Notes: generated from the sequence alone by a model not told the origin. A stretch of DNA of 64,000 bases from Bradyrhizobium liaoningense (GCF_018130955.1 NZ_JAFCJM010000006.1:1-64000); one strand, 5' to 3'; positions 26,600 to 36,598 are shown, counted from the stretch's first letter. Numbers and translations are program-made.

Positions 26600-27074
26600 C
26601 TCCAGTTGCCCGTTGTCCCATTCGGATTGTTTTCGAATGCCAGGTTGGAGGGCCTATCGAAATGAACGATTCTGGATCAACGTGTTCGACCGAAAGGCGG
26701 CGCCGTTGGGGAGAACCGCTCAAGACGATGAGGAAGTTCAGTTCTTCGGCGCTGCCCACTAGAAGGATGCGAGCCCGATTGTGAACGTCGGCAGCAAGAT
26801 ATGCCACGTGATGACCCATGCGAACTGGCCACGTGATAGAAAGACTGAATTCGAGCGCATCGCCTCTCTTGTCCGGAAGCGTGTCGAAAATCGGCGGGTA
26901 TGCCCTCAAACGGCTTTCTTTGGATGGTCGAGCGTCCCAACTTGGCTGCCTCTGCCGCAACCTGGGACACGCGACGCCTTCCCAGCATGATCTGCGCCCC
27001 CGGGTAGCCCACGCCCCTTCGATGCATAGTCCGGGGGGAGGCAGTTGCGAAGGCGACGCTCCCAAGTACGGCTC
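26600..27074. other. Intergenic region between ccmA and hemA
   Basis: No gene is assigned. A reverse frame across about 26640-26900 reads AYLAADVHNRARILLVGSAE and looks partly protein-like, but it lacks a start and I recognise no family. Confidence 0.35.
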
Positions 27075-28433
27075 TCAGGCAAGAGAGAGGGTGTCCCAGG
27101 TCTCAACGAGCGCAGCTGTGAGTTCCGCTATCTGGTTATCCCCGTGATATGGCGACGGCGTGATGCGCAGACGCTCCGTCCCACGAGGAACGGTCGGATA
27201 GTTGATCGGCTGGATATAGATGGCGTGGCGCTCTAGAAGGCGATCGGCTGCCGCCTTGCACAATTCCGCATCGCCGACAATCACAGGCACGATGTGAGTT
27301 TCGGTCGGGAGGACCGGAAGCCCGGCGGCTCGGAGCGCCCGTTTCGTTGCAGCGGCTTGCCGCTGGTGTGCTTCGCGCTCGGCAGACGAATGCTTCAGAT
27401 AACGAACTGACGCACGGGCTGCGGCAGCAATTGGTGGAGGGAGTGCTGTCGTGAAGATGAATCCGGGCGCGAAGCTGCGCACCGCGTCGCAGATCAATCG
27501 CGACGCCGAGATATAACCGCCAATGCAGCCAAATCCCTTGGCGAGGGTACCCTCGATCACGGTCACGCGGTGCATCACGCCATCACGCTCGCTGATCCCG
27601 CCCCCGTGAGCGCCGTAGAGACCGACCGCGTGAACCTCGTCGAGGTAGGTCATCGCACCATACCGGTCCGCAAGGTCGCAGATGGCGCCGATCGGGGCCA
27701 CATCGCCATCCATTGAGTATATGGACTCGAACACGACAAGCTTAGGGCGGTCTCCCGCCTCGCGCAGCAACGCCTCAAGGTGACAGAGATCGTTGTGGCG
27801 AAAAATCCGCTTTTCGCAACTTGATTGACGGACGCCTTCGATAATCGAATTGTGGTTGAGTGCATCAGATAAGACCACGCAGTCTGGGATCAGCTTACCG
27901 ATCGTCGAGATGCTGGCCTGGTTCGATACGTAGCCAGAGGTGAAGACGAGGCTCGCTTCCTTACGATGCAGGTCAGCAAGCTCGCCCTCTAAATCAACCA
28001 AGGGCGAATTATTTCCGGCGATGTTGCGCGTTCCGCCCGCTCCGGCGCCGCAGCGGTGTGCCGCTGCGGTCAGCGCGCTCACGACCTCCGGATGCTGTCC
28101 CATGCCGAGATAGTCATTTGAGCACCAAACCGTGATTTCTGTAACGGTTCCGTCAGACCGGCGCCATTTGGCGGCTGGGAAGCGGCCAGAGATGCGTTCG
28201 ATGTCGGCGAAGACGCGATAACGCTGCTCCCCGTGCAGGCGCTCCAGAGAGTCGTGAAAATGACGTTCGTACCCTTGGGCCACGCAATCGTTATCGTCCG
28301 TCGCGAACGTCCCGTCGGAGGACGTCAACGCTCTTTGTCCCGACGCAATATCCACACACAAATGGCTATTACCGACGCTTACGTGCGTCGGATGCCTTCC
28401 TTGCCGCCTTGCCGATACGTCCAGATCGACCAT
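27075..28433 (-). CDS. hemA: 5-aminolevulinate synthase (C4 pathway)
   Basis: The enzyme condenses glycine and succinyl-CoA to 5-aminolevulinate, the first haem step in alphaproteobacteria. Motifs: [40 protein letters not shown], the [11 protein letters not shown] aspartate that binds PLP, and the PLP lysine in [16 protein letters not shown] 28433 is chosen for AGGAG 8 bases upstream. It gives 452 aa, about 45 residues longer than the usual form; the extra N-terminus ([15 protein letters not shown]...) has no known fold. With hemC, hemF and ccm it suggests a private haem supply for the cytochromes here. Confidence 0.94.
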   Translation of the reverse strand: MVDLDVSARRQGRHPTHVSVGNSHLCVDIASGQRALTSSDGTFATDDNDCVAQGYERHFHDSLERLHGEQRYRVFADIERISGRFPAAKWRRSDGTVTEITVWCSNDYLGMGQHPEVVSALTAAAHRCGAGAGGTRNIAGNNSPLVDLEGELADLHRKEASLVFTSGYVSNQASISTIGKLIPDCVVLSDALNHNSIIEGVRQSSCEKRIFRHNDLCHLEALLREAGDRPKLVVFESIYSMDGDVAPIGAICDLADRYGAMTYLDEVHAVGLYGAHGGGISERDGVMHRVTVIEGTLAKGFGCIGGYISASRLICDAVRSFAPGFIFTTALPPPIAAAARASVRYLKHSSAEREAHQRQAAATKRALRAAGLPVLPTETHIVPVIVGDAELCKAAADRLLERHAIYIQPINYPTVPRGTERLRITPSPYHGDNQIAELTAALVETWDTLSLA

Positions 28434-28498
28434 CTCAATCACTCCTGACCGTAGCTCGACCATAGCTCATCACGCAGAGCACTTCGCACTCGTCTCAG

Positions 28499-28636
28499 TT
28501 ATAATTTGCATGACCCCCGGTTATGGTCGGGCGCCGCCTGAGGCAGCTCATAAACACAGAGCGGTCCGAACTGCGGTCGCGCGACTTTCGACGGCAGGCA
28601 CGGTTGGATGAAGCCTGAGGGACGCCTCACGGTCAT
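28499..28636 (-). pseudogene. ATP-dependent DNA ligase, N-terminal scrap
   Basis: An ATG at 28636 starts TVRRPSGFIQPCLPSKVARP and then FGPLCVYEL, matching the beginning of rhizobial ATP-dependent DNA ligases (…PSGPLWVHEIKHDG). After about 30 residues the match ends, before the catalytic lysine motif. It follows an SRAP-family scrap on the same strand, so both may come from one lost repair locus. Confidence 0.6.
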
Positions 28637-28656
28637 GGCCGAAGCATGAGCGCGGT

Positions 28657-28753
28657 TATGCTGCTGCTCGATCCTCTTTGTCGGCCCCACGCATGAGGAT
28701 CCTGAGCGCGTCATCCGGCAGCGGCCGCTGCAATGCCTTGGCCTCGTCCCACG
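28657..28753 (-). pseudogene. SOS response-associated peptidase (SRAP/YedK), C-terminal scrap
   Basis: The frame reads [20 protein letters not shown] followed by [11 protein letters not shown] and a stop, which is the characteristic end of Bradyrhizobium SRAP (DUF159) proteins. The catalytic Cys2 and the main domain are absent. The scrap is fused to the tail of the broken response regulator. Confidence 0.6.
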
Positions 28754-28756
28754 GTG

Positions 28757-29099
28757 CGCGCATCCAAACAAAGCATCCTCATCACACGGCTTGGTCAGGT
28801 AGCAAATGATGCCATCAGCCAACGCACGAGCCCGAACGCTGTCGTCGAGGTAACCGCTCAGGATCGTTGGAACGGCATAGCCCGATTCCACCAACCGACG
28901 ATGCAGCTCAATCCCGGTCATTCTCGGCATATGGGCGTCCACGATCAGGCAGGAGGTATTGCGAATTTTTGGGCAGGACAAAAAGCCAGCGCGGAGGGGA
29001 AAGCCTTGACCGTGAACCCCCGCGATTTCATCAGACGCGCTATAGCCTCGCATCGATGATCGAGATCAGGGTCTCCGTAGGCAATTCGGCCGCCTGCAT
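28757..29099 (-). pseudogene. Response regulator receiver domain, frameshifted
   Basis: Pieces in three frames line up with a CheY-like receiver: MQAAELPTETLISIID (start at 29099), ARLMKSRGFTVKAFPSALAF, and CLIVDAHMPRMTGIELHRRL with [13 protein letters not shown]. The acidic DD pair expected after SIID is lost, and at least two frameshifts break the gene. The phospho-accepting Asp and the Lys survive. It lies directly behind the MASE4-type kinase and was evidently its partner. Confidence 0.75.
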
Positions 29100-29102
29100 C
29101 TT

Positions 29103-30758
29103 TCAAGAGGAGCACTGCGCATGGTAGTGCTCCTGGTGGGCGGGCAGCGTGAATTGAAAAATGGCACCTCGGGGCAGATTGGCGGTCACCCACAACTGCC
29201 CCCCATGGGCCTCGATGATCGACCGGCAGATCGACAGCCCCATCCCCATCCCGTGCACCTTGGTCGTAAACTGCGGTTTGAATATCAGATCGGTAGCGCT
29301 CGGCTCGACACCCTTCCCCACGTCTTCCACCGACACCATCAGACTGCCGGAGTCGTATACTTTAGACCTTAAGGAAAGTACCCGGTCCCCAACTTCAGTG
29401 GCCATTGAATCGATCGCGTTGGTGATCAAATTCACGAGCACCTGCTGCAGCTGAACCTGGTTGCCCTCTATCGGTGGGAGCGATTGGTTGTAGTCGGTTT
29501 GAACCGCTACCCGATGCGTCTGCAGGTCGTCGCGCACGAGCGCCAGAGCTTCGCGGATCAGATTGTTGACGTCGAGCAAGGTCCGGGTTCGCGCATCTCT
29601 CTTGAAGAGCGTCCGAATATTCTCGATCACCGCGTCCGCACGGTGCCCGTTGTTCACGATTGCCTGTAATGCGGCTTTGGCCTCATCGATGTTGGGCGTC
29701 GCGCGATCAAGCCAGCGCAGGCTCGTACTGGCGTTCATAATCATCGCCGACAATGGCTGCTTGATCTCGTGCGCAACGGTGGCTGCGACCGCATCCCCCG
29801 TCAGCAGACGCACCTCGCGCTCGCGGCGTTGGGCAAGGACTGCGCGCAGCAGTTCACCGTATAGCATCGTCACTTCTTTCATCAGGATGAGCAGCACAAA
29901 GCTGCCGGAAAGCACGCCGTAAATTCGCCCGGCATACCAGCCGACGCTAAAGCGGTACGGCATAGGAAAGGCGGTGAGGGCGATCTCAATGATGTATGCG
30001 AACAAGACCAACATCAGCCAGAGATCGAGCACCGAGCGGTGCCGGAGCCATAGCAAGACAAGCGCGACGACGAATAATGCCGCCATCGGTCCGATCGCGT
30101 AGTACCAGAGATAGGAAACCTCCGCCGTGTCGAGCATGATGCGCGGGAGAAGCGCATGGCCTGCTGTAACGAAAACTGTTGCGCAACAGACGAGCGCAGT
30201 AACCGATCCGAGAGCCGCAAGGATCCTCGCACGAATGGAGCGTGACGACAGCCACTCCATCGGATCGGCATCCTTCAGTAGTATATAGACGATCGCGAAC
30301 AGGGCGAAGCCCACGTGCGACAGGACATAGAGCCAAACCGTACTCTGGAGGCCGCCGCCAAGGCCGCCCTCCGGCGCCAATACGCCTGGAAATGTGAGCG
30401 TCCAAGGAATTGCGATGAGCGCCGTCAGGAAATAGCCATTCGCCAATGCGAGGAGCGCATGCGAGCGTAGGACGGAAAACTGCGCGAAGAGCAGGGCTGC
30501 GGTGATAGAGTCGATGACGAAAATCGCAGTGCCGTAGGCGGGTATAAAGGCGTCAACCCGCCTCAGTGGCAAGCCCGAGAGCGGGCCTGCCACGATGACA
30601 AAGACAAGGAGCAGCACTAGCACAACGCCAAGCGCGAACCGCCTTTGAGCGACGCTGGGCGAAAGATTCGAGAGTACATGCTCATGCGCCTGTAATCCGG
30701 CCGCCGACCTTTCCATGAACATATTCGCCTCACGTCGAAAGCCCGCGATGGGCGGCAA
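29103..30758 (-). CDS. Membrane sensor histidine kinase with MASE4-like input domain
   Basis: A protein of up to 551 aa. About eight membrane helices (residues 40-310) resemble the MASE4 sensor. The kinase core has the H-box VAHEIKQPLSAM, N-box LVNLITNAIDSMA, G1 DVGKGVE, F-box FKPQFTTK and G2 GMGMGLSICRSIIEAHGG. The core belongs to the FixL/NodV-like group. Its partner regulator immediately downstream is broken, so signalling would need another regulator. A later start (MFMERSAAGL, 12 codons in) is also possible. Confidence 0.85.
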   Translation of the reverse strand: MPPIAGFRREANMFMERSAAGLQAHEHVLSNLSPSVAQRRFALGVVLVLLLVFVIVAGPLSGLPLRRVDAFIPAYGTAIFVIDSITAALLFAQFSVLRSHALLALANGYFLTALIAIPWTLTFPGVLAPEGGLGGGLQSTVWLYVLSHVGFALFAIVYILLKDADPMEWLSSRSIRARILAALGSVTALVCCATVFVTAGHALLPRIMLDTAEVSYLWYYAIGPMAALFVVALVLLWLRHRSVLDLWLMLVLFAYIIEIALTAFPMPYRFSVGWYAGRIYGVLSGSFVLLILMKEVTMLYGELLRAVLAQRREREVRLLTGDAVAATVAHEIKQPLSAMIMNASTSLRWLDRATPNIDEAKAALQAIVNNGHRADAVIENIRTLFKRDARTRTLLDVNNLIREALALVRDDLQTHRVAVQTDYNQSLPPIEGNQVQLQQVLVNLITNAIDSMATEVGDRVLSLRSKVYDSGSLMVSVEDVGKGVEPSATDLIFKPQFTTKVHGMGMGLSICRSIIEAHGGQLWVTANLPRGAIFQFTLPAHQEHYHAQCSS

Positions 30759-31022
30759 TTTCGAGTTCGCCGGCCTCTAATTCGAAGTCAGACTTCCAGA
30801 ATGTGGTGCCTTTCCTACCCACCAGTTGCCCGACGAGATCGTCCGATCTCACAAGCCCGAAGTCGCAGGGCGTCTCGACCACAGTCTAATGCCAGCGATC
30901 ACCTTCGCCAATGCCGGCACGACGCGAGTGCAATTGAGCGATATGGACGTCTCTCTGACCTGACCCCGACCGATGGGTTTATGGGTACACGGCCTAGCAC
31001 CTGAGCTTCGCTTTCCTCACTT

Positions 31023-32804
31023 TTACGAGTATACCGGCAACGTGAATTGGAAAACGGCGCCCCGCGGTACGTTGGCAGCCGCCCACAGTTGCCCCTGATG
31101 CGCCTCAATTATCGAACGGCAAATGGACAGCCCCATTCCCAAGCCGCTCGCTTTGGTTGTGTAGAAAGCGTCAAACACCCGCTCGGTGTTTTCGATAGTC
31201 AGCCCGGGGCCCGAATCCCGCACCGCCACGAGCACACCCTCGGAGCCGTCTTTCCCAGTGCTTATCATCAATTCTTTCGGTCCTTCTCTTGTTCGGCTCA
31301 TCGCCTCGGCGGCGTTAACGAACAAATTGAGAAGAACCTGCTGGATTTGGACACGATCGCCCTGCACGGCCGGTAGGCTCTCGGCAAGCTGCGTCTGAAC
31401 GGAAATGCCATTCTTCGACATCTCGCCGCTCGACAACGCCGCGATCTCTAGCACTGTTGAATTGATATCCAAGCTGTCCTTTCGTGGAGGCGACTTTTTG
31501 ACGAGAGCGCGGATCCGATCAATGATATTGCCGGTTCGAAAGCCGATCTTGACGATCTCAGCAAGTGCCAGCTGGACTTCCTCCAGATCTGGCGGTTGAG
31601 CGCGAAGGAAGTTCAAAGCGGCGTTGGCGGAATTAATTGATGCCCCGATCGGCTGGTTGATTTCGTGAGCAATTGAAGCCAACAGCTGCCCCATCGTTGC
31701 GACCCGGTTGGCATGTGCGAGCTCATTCTGTACTTCGCTATACCGCCGCTCGCTCTCTCGCACTGCCGCTTCCGCTCGCTTGCGATCGGTTAAGTCGAGC
31801 ACGAAGGCGACGCCTTCATCTGACTTTTCTTCGAAGGTCGCACCTCCAACTAATACGGGGACGCGATCGCCATTCTTATGAAAATACTCTTTCTCATACG
31901 GCTTCGCAGTTCCAGTCGTCTCTAATTCTCTGACCCGTCGCTCGTCGGCGTTGCGCCACTCGGCAGGCGTCAATTCTTTCCACAGAAGACGGCCCGAAAC
32001 GAGATCGTCGCGGCCGTAACCCACAATTCGGAGAAAGGCCTCATTAGCATCAATGATCCGGCCATCAAAACTCCAGATGAATATCCCGATAATGTTGGCG
32101 TTGACCAAGCGCCGGATCTTCGCTTCCAACCCACTGGCCAATGCCCGCAAGGCTGTTTCCGCCTGTTGGCGGGCGGCGATTTGCAATTTGAGGTCTTCAA
32201 TGGACTCGACGGTTTGGTACGCTACGGAGGCGAATTGTCCCAAGGTGTTCATGATCCTTTCATCTTCCGAATCGAACTTGCGGCGCTCGCCGTGCGTGAT
32301 CGCCCATATTGTCCCGACAGCCTTGCCCCCGATGTAAAACGGGACGAGCAGGCACTCTTCCGCCGCCGGCGTTATCGGGATGAAGTATGGGTAACGCAGC
32401 TCGAAGTGTCGGAACAACAATGTACGGTTTTGATCGAGCACGTCGCCGCAGGGCCCGAAATCGCGCGGCGTCCCGCGGCCAATATGCCGTTTCCATTCGC
32501 CCGCAATAGCTGGCCAATAAAACCGTTTCCCACCATCATCCTTCGTTAGCAAACTGAGGCCGGAAGAATCACACTGGGTGACGTCGAGAATTATCTCCGC
32601 CAGTGTCTGAAGGATATTAGACGGTGACTCGACAAGCGCGCCGGCCAGCGCTACGAGCGCGCGGTTCTCCTTCTCGTGGTCGGGTGGACGCCACGGGCGA
32701 CGACGCAGCTCCTCTGTGCAAAGGATCGCTTCTAGAGAAACCGCACCAGGGGGTACTGAGGCCTCGACAGGAAAGTAATTTGTCGATTGGGTTGTCTCGA
32801 TCAT
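31023..32804 (-). CDS. Cytoplasmic sensor histidine kinase, GAF-PAS-kinase
   Basis: A 593-aa protein without membrane helices. A GAF domain (about residues 45-215, with CDSSGLSLLTKDDGGKRFYW) is followed by a PAS domain (about 235-355, FDGRIIDANEAFLRIVGYGR) and a kinase core with H-box IAHEINQPIGAS, N-box LLNLFVNAAEAM, DSGPGL and GLGMGLSICRSIIEAH. The ATG 32804 has GGAGG 6 bases upstream. No haem-binding His of FixL type is obvious in the PAS domain. No regulator gene is adjacent. Confidence 0.87.
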   Translation of the reverse strand: MIETTQSTNYFPVEASVPPGAVSLEAILCTEELRRRPWRPPDHEKENRALVALAGALVESPSNILQTLAEIILDVTQCDSSGLSLLTKDDGGKRFYWPAIAGEWKRHIGRGTPRDFGPCGDVLDQNRTLLFRHFELRYPYFIPITPAAEECLLVPFYIGGKAVGTIWAITHGERRKFDSEDERIMNTLGQFASVAYQTVESIEDLKLQIAARQQAETALRALASGLEAKIRRLVNANIIGIFIWSFDGRIIDANEAFLRIVGYGRDDLVSGRLLWKELTPAEWRNADERRVRELETTGTAKPYEKEYFHKNGDRVPVLVGGATFEEKSDEGVAFVLDLTDRKRAEAAVRESERRYSEVQNELAHANRVATMGQLLASIAHEINQPIGASINSANAALNFLRAQPPDLEEVQLALAEIVKIGFRTGNIIDRIRALVKKSPPRKDSLDINSTVLEIAALSSGEMSKNGISVQTQLAESLPAVQGDRVQIQQVLLNLFVNAAEAMSRTREGPKELMISTGKDGSEGVLVAVRDSGPGLTIENTERVFDAFYTTKASGLGMGLSICRSIIEAHQGQLWAAANVPRGAVFQFTLPVYS

Positions 32805-33322
32805 GGTTCGCCTCCGTACGGCGAAAGCGCGCCGAGCAATTGATGAACGTCCCAGGGTAAACGACGTGTCGGTTACCCCGTCATCACCGCCGAACGCTTT
32901 AGAGGCGTGGTGGTTCCGATACAGCGAAAACAACTATTCTCGCCTCCAGGCTACAGGAAAGTCGTTTGAGTGGGCAGCATAAACAGTGATCCGAAGGATC
33001 AAGGGAACGAGGTTAACCTGATGAAAGGTGACAGCCCAAAAGCAAATCGTTCCCAACAAGATGCTAGTCACGGAGGCCTGCCTAGGGGCGCGGCGATCGA
33101 GAAGTCTCTCTCCGCGGGCTGGAAGTGGTCAGACTCTCACGCCGCAAGCCCGACCTGCCCCGTGGTTCGGCTATTGAGTTTGTGCCGATCTCGGGACGCG
33201 GAATGGTGCCGCGGTGCGCCGCGGCGCGACGCGGTGGAACGTTTTGAGGTGAGTGTAGCGCCGGCAGTCAAGTGTCCGCAGCGCTGGCGCGACCATAAAT
33301 AACAGCGCGACACCGAAGCCAC
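32805..33322. other. Intergenic stretch upstream of the GAF-PAS kinase
   Basis: No gene is supported. Short arginine-rich frames are present, and the right end leads into an IS630-type remnant. Confidence 0.4.
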
Positions 33323-33560
33323 GTGGTGGAAGCGCTTCGCCGCTTCGAAGAGTTTGCGACCGAGATCTTGGCTGTGATCGCCAAGAATCCCGACTTGACC
33401 CTGCTGGAGACGATTGCTGAGCTGCGCAAGCGGCGCTTCGGCCAGCCGCAGTTCGCTCTGTCGTTTTCTCGACCGCCACAACATCACCCTCAAAAAAGTC
33501 CGCAAGCCGCCAAACTTCAGCGAGCAGATGTCGCGCGAGCAGGCCGACGTCGGATACCAA
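33323..33560 (+). mobile_element. IS630-family transposase remnant
   Basis: The frame reads EALRRFEEFATEILAVIAKN, then LTLLETIAELRKRRFGQ, matching the helical N-terminal part of IS630-type transposases of rhizobia. After FGQ the expected SRFLDRHNITLKK continues in another frame, so it is frameshifted. The DDE catalytic half is missing. No terminal repeats were identified. Confidence 0.65.
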
Positions 33561-33767
33561 AACTGACGCCGGCAATCCCTAGTCACTGCGCCGTGTTAGT
33601 TCGAGAGGACGTCATTCCGGGTGGGCATCAATTTCATGACCCTTTGTTTCTTTCGCACTAAGGCACCCACGATTAACCTAGTCTGTGCGTAGTCAATGAG
33701 ACCAACTGCGCACGAATGCTGGCATCGCTTCATTCGGCGACATACAGCTGGTCAGAGGAGAGCGATC

Positions 33768-34406
33768 ATGAGACGTACAGTACTAGCACTTTCCACCGTC
33801 CTCGGCGCTGGCGCTATTGCAACCGCAGTCTTCGCACAGCAGCCGCAGCTTCCACCACCCGACGATTGGCACGCTACCAGTCGCTATCTTCCTGAATACA
33901 CGAAGGATGGCGACCTTATTCTGCCGAAGAACTTTCACGAATGGGTTTATGTTGGTTCGCCACTGACGCCAAATTTTTTAAATCCCCCTCAAGCAAACTT
34001 CCCAGAATTTCATAACGTCTATATCGAGCCTGGTTCTTACGATATCTACAAGAAGACAGGCGTCTTCCCTGAAGGAACAATCTTCGTCAAAGAACTGCAG
34101 CTCATGCAGCCCGCCACTCATCCGGACGGTTCGAGAACCGAGCCATCGGGGAAAGGATTCTTCCCGGGCGCCTTCAACGGAGCGGATGTGACCGTCAAGG
34201 ACACCAAGAGATATCAAGCTACCGATGGCTGGGGTTATTACAACTTCAACCATCATGAGCCCAAGGCGGCCACCGCCAAGGTCCGGCCGATCGAGGAATG
34301 CGCCTACTGCCACATTGCAAGTGCGAAACGGGATGACGTATGGACGCAGTTCTATGTGTTGCTCGACCAGGTGCCGGTGCCGCCCGGCCAGACCATTAAG
34401 AAGTAG
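33768..34406 (+). CDS. Cytochrome P460 family protein 1
   Basis: A 212-aa periplasmic protein: signal peptide (MRRTVLALSTVLGAGAIATA...FAQ), then a beta-rich P460/cytochrome c'-beta-like domain with FHEWVYVGSPLTP, KTGVFPEGTIFVKEL and a C-terminal haem motif CAYCH (residues about 184-188). Related proteins oxidise hydroxylamine to N2O, or bind and convert NO. GAGGAG lies 7 bases before the ATG at 33768. It is followed after 11 bp by a second P460-family gene. Whether the haem-lysine cross-link of true P460 forms cannot be read from the sequence. Confidence 0.85.
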   Translation: MRRTVLALSTVLGAGAIATAVFAQQPQLPPPDDWHATSRYLPEYTKDGDLILPKNFHEWVYVGSPLTPNFLNPPQANFPEFHNVYIEPGSYDIYKKTGVFPEGTIFVKELQLMQPATHPDGSRTEPSGKGFFPGAFNGADVTVKDTKRYQATDGWGYYNFNHHEPKAATAKVRPIEECAYCHIASAKRDDVWTQFYVLLDQVPVPPGQTIKK

Positions 34407-34417
34407 GGAGAGCTGCG

Positions 34418-34987
34418 ATGAAATTCCTCGGAAGTGCGGCCGTGGCGTCTGCGTCTTTCGTCGTCGTGACCGTCGGGTGCCTTGTCTCGCAGCCCGTAGA
34501 TAGCAAGCCCGCCCCTGCGCAGGAACAACTTGTTGATGCAGCAGGCAACATGCATATCCCGAAGGACTACCGAACCACCTACGAATTTCTTGGGAGTTGG
34601 TCTGTCGCAGGTGATAAGGGCGCTAAGGAGATTCACGCCGTCTACGCTTCGCCAGGAACTGCGGCGGCCTATCGCACGACAGGCAAATTCCCCGAACGTT
34701 CGATCTTCGTGAAGGAAGTTTACGCCACGGCCACTTCGGATATGACGACTGGGACGGTAAGCCATCAAGATATCCTCAAGGGCTGGTTCATGATGGTGAA
34801 GGACAGTAAGAACAGCTACCCCGATAATAAGCTGTGGGGCAATGGTTGGGGTTGGTCTTGGTTTGACGCGGGTGACCCTGTGAAAACGACCTCAACGAAC
34901 TTCCGCTCAGATTGTCTAGGCTGCCACATCCCTGCCAAGGAGACCGACTGGATCTATGTGCAAGGCTATCCCGGACTGAAGAAGTGA
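34418..34987 (+). CDS. Cytochrome P460 family protein 2
   Basis: A 189-aa protein with a signal peptide or lipoprotein-like start (MKFLGSAAVASASFVVVTVGC; the Cys could be a lipobox). The P460-like domain has YEFLGSWSVAGDKG, TTGKFPERSIFVKEVYAT and a haem motif CLGCH. GGGAGAG precedes the ATG. It is divergent from its tandem neighbour, so the pair is an old duplication or a heteromeric couple. It needs the Ccm system encoded 9 kb upstream. Confidence 0.83.
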   Translation: MKFLGSAAVASASFVVVTVGCLVSQPVDSKPAPAQEQLVDAAGNMHIPKDYRTTYEFLGSWSVAGDKGAKEIHAVYASPGTAAAYRTTGKFPERSIFVKEVYATATSDMTTGTVSHQDILKGWFMMVKDSKNSYPDNKLWGNGWGWSWFDAGDPVKTTSTNFRSDCLGCHIPAKETDWIYVQGYPGLKK

Positions 34988-35058
34988 CAGTTCGTTAGCG
35001 AGCTGCTCGAATGTTACGCGTGCAAAAAACGGACCGGATGCAGAAAAAAGGTAGAGCC

Positions 35059-36153
35059 ATGGAGTCCAGCAAAAGGCGCGGCGGATGCATTTGTGGATCG
35101 ATGATGATCTTTGTGGTGTCGTTCTCGGCACCTCAAGGGAGTCTAGCCGCCAATCCACCTGCCGAGAAGAAAATCACAAAGCAATTCCTTACCTCGGGGC
35201 AGGTGGACCTCGCACGAGAGGTGGTAACGCTGCCGCTTCATCGTGGGCGTCTTTCTTCGGGAGAAACTGTTTGGTTCGTGCTTACCGACGTAAGTGATTT
35301 TGCTACTTCAAAAAAGATGGGGCTCACATGGGCGCCGAGTCTCGCTAAGGCCAAGGACCTGACGAGCACGCGGGTCGCGGAAATGGACGCCGCGGGTAAC
35401 TTCACGTTCAAATCTGGCCGGATCGATTTCTCGCCGTCGCAGACGTTAGTGGGGGGCGAGGCGCCCAATTTTTTTCCTCCTAAAACGGCCCGAGCCGGGT
35501 CTGTCGGGGATGCACACTACAGCCCATTGGTTCGGGTGACGAACGATAAGGACGTTGTCTTTAATGCTCCGGTCATCGCGTTCGACGTCGGGCCCGAGAA
35601 AATCGCGTTCTGCAACGGCAGTCCTGACTACTCTGTCGTGACGGACTCCGTGGCGAGCATCTGTCCTGATAAGGGCACTGTTGACTTGAAACTCCGGTTC
35701 GGCTTCGCGAACGGCAAGCACCTGCGCTACCTTAGCTTTGACGCAAACTCCGAGGAGTCGGCCACCCTCGAGTCGTCCACCTTTGCGCCGGCTGAAAGCG
35801 ACATTCTTCAGAGCGGCGCGATAGAGGTGATCTATACGATTGTGAACGGCAAGATGGGTGCGAAAGATCCGAACCGTCAAGGGCTCGACAGCGCCCTCAA
35901 CGGAGAGGGGCCCTCGCTCGACATCCTCGCGCACTTCACAGAGATCAGCGCCGGATATTCTCCGATGTGGGACGTACGACTGGCCGAGTGGACCAAGGAA
36001 GCTATCTCGAAGGATCAACGGAAACTGATCACTGACGGCGATGATCTCGAAGCCAAGAGTGCGTCAGGTTTACTTGTGAGCCCTGCGGGGGGGCCGGTAA
36101 AGACGACGGGGAATCTGGTGAATTGCCCGGTCGTAGGCTTCACGAATGAATAA
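35059..36153 (+). CDS. Secreted protein of unknown function downstream of the P460 pair
   Basis: A protein of about 364 aa with an N-terminal hydrophobic segment (GGCICGSMMIFVVSFSAPQGSLAA) and a mainly beta mature part: GRLSSGETVWFVLTDVSDF, YSPLVRVTNDKDVVFNAPVI, then two regions with single cysteines (FCNGSPDYS, ASICPDKGT). It contains no CxxCH motif, so it is not a c-type cytochrome. It follows the P460 genes after 71 bp on the same strand. I do not recognise the family; a periplasmic binding or partner protein is a guess. The ATG at 35059 has GGTAGAG just upstream. Confidence 0.7.
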   Translation: MESSKRRGGCICGSMMIFVVSFSAPQGSLAANPPAEKKITKQFLTSGQVDLAREVVTLPLHRGRLSSGETVWFVLTDVSDFATSKKMGLTWAPSLAKAKDLTSTRVAEMDAAGNFTFKSGRIDFSPSQTLVGGEAPNFFPPKTARAGSVGDAHYSPLVRVTNDKDVVFNAPVIAFDVGPEKIAFCNGSPDYSVVTDSVASICPDKGTVDLKLRFGFANGKHLRYLSFDANSEESATLESSTFAPAESDILQSGAIEVIYTIVNGKMGAKDPNRQGLDSALNGEGPSLDILAHFTEISAGYSPMWDVRLAEWTKEAISKDQRKLITDGDDLEAKSASGLLVSPAGGPVKTTGNLVNCPVVGFTNE

Positions 36154-36598
36154 TCTCCTGGCCACATAAGTGCGCTCCCTGTTCATGCGGGGAACGCAAT
36201 CGGTCTCTCAGCCACTGACGCTTCCTTCCCACGTCGATGCGAGTTTGATGAGTACGCGCCCGTGGTTCACCTTGCAGGCGCGGCGTGGCAATCATTTCAT
36301 CAAGTGCGACGGGGGGACGACTCGGATGGTCAAGGGAGCGCCGGGCTGATGAAAGCGCGGTAACCACCGATGACGCGTTCTTTCCTAATGGCCATCACTC
36401 CGAGGGCATTCGCGCAGATCGATCCGCGTGTGGAAGAGCATGTCGCAAAAGCGATGGGATTGAGGGTGGAACCGACCAACCGGCATGGCGTTGCGCTGTA
36501 CGAGCTTGCAGGCGTCCTCGCGGCCGTTCGCGATGGAACATATCGGCGTCACCGCTAAGCGCCCCGACGAGTGCGGCCAAAAAATTGGAGGAAGCGCG
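36154..36598. other. Intergenic region upstream of the hybrid kinase
   Basis: Besides the possible catalase scrap at 36370 nothing is recognised. The last bases hold the GGAGG ribosome-binding site of the kinase. Confidence 0.4.
36370..36558 (+). other. Possible catalase C-terminal scrap
   Basis: A frame after a TAA reads FAQIDPRVEEHVAKAMGLRV, which resembles the end of large bacterial catalases (…NxxxVDPxLAxRVAxGLGL). There is no catalase core nearby. It may equally be a chance frame in the intergenic space before the double kinase. Confidence 0.25.

Noticed and set aside
25839-27065. Long reverse-strand frame overlapping ccmA
   Set aside because: It overlaps the well-supported ccmA in another frame, is arginine/proline-rich and has no motif; only a short part near 26640-26900 looks protein-like.
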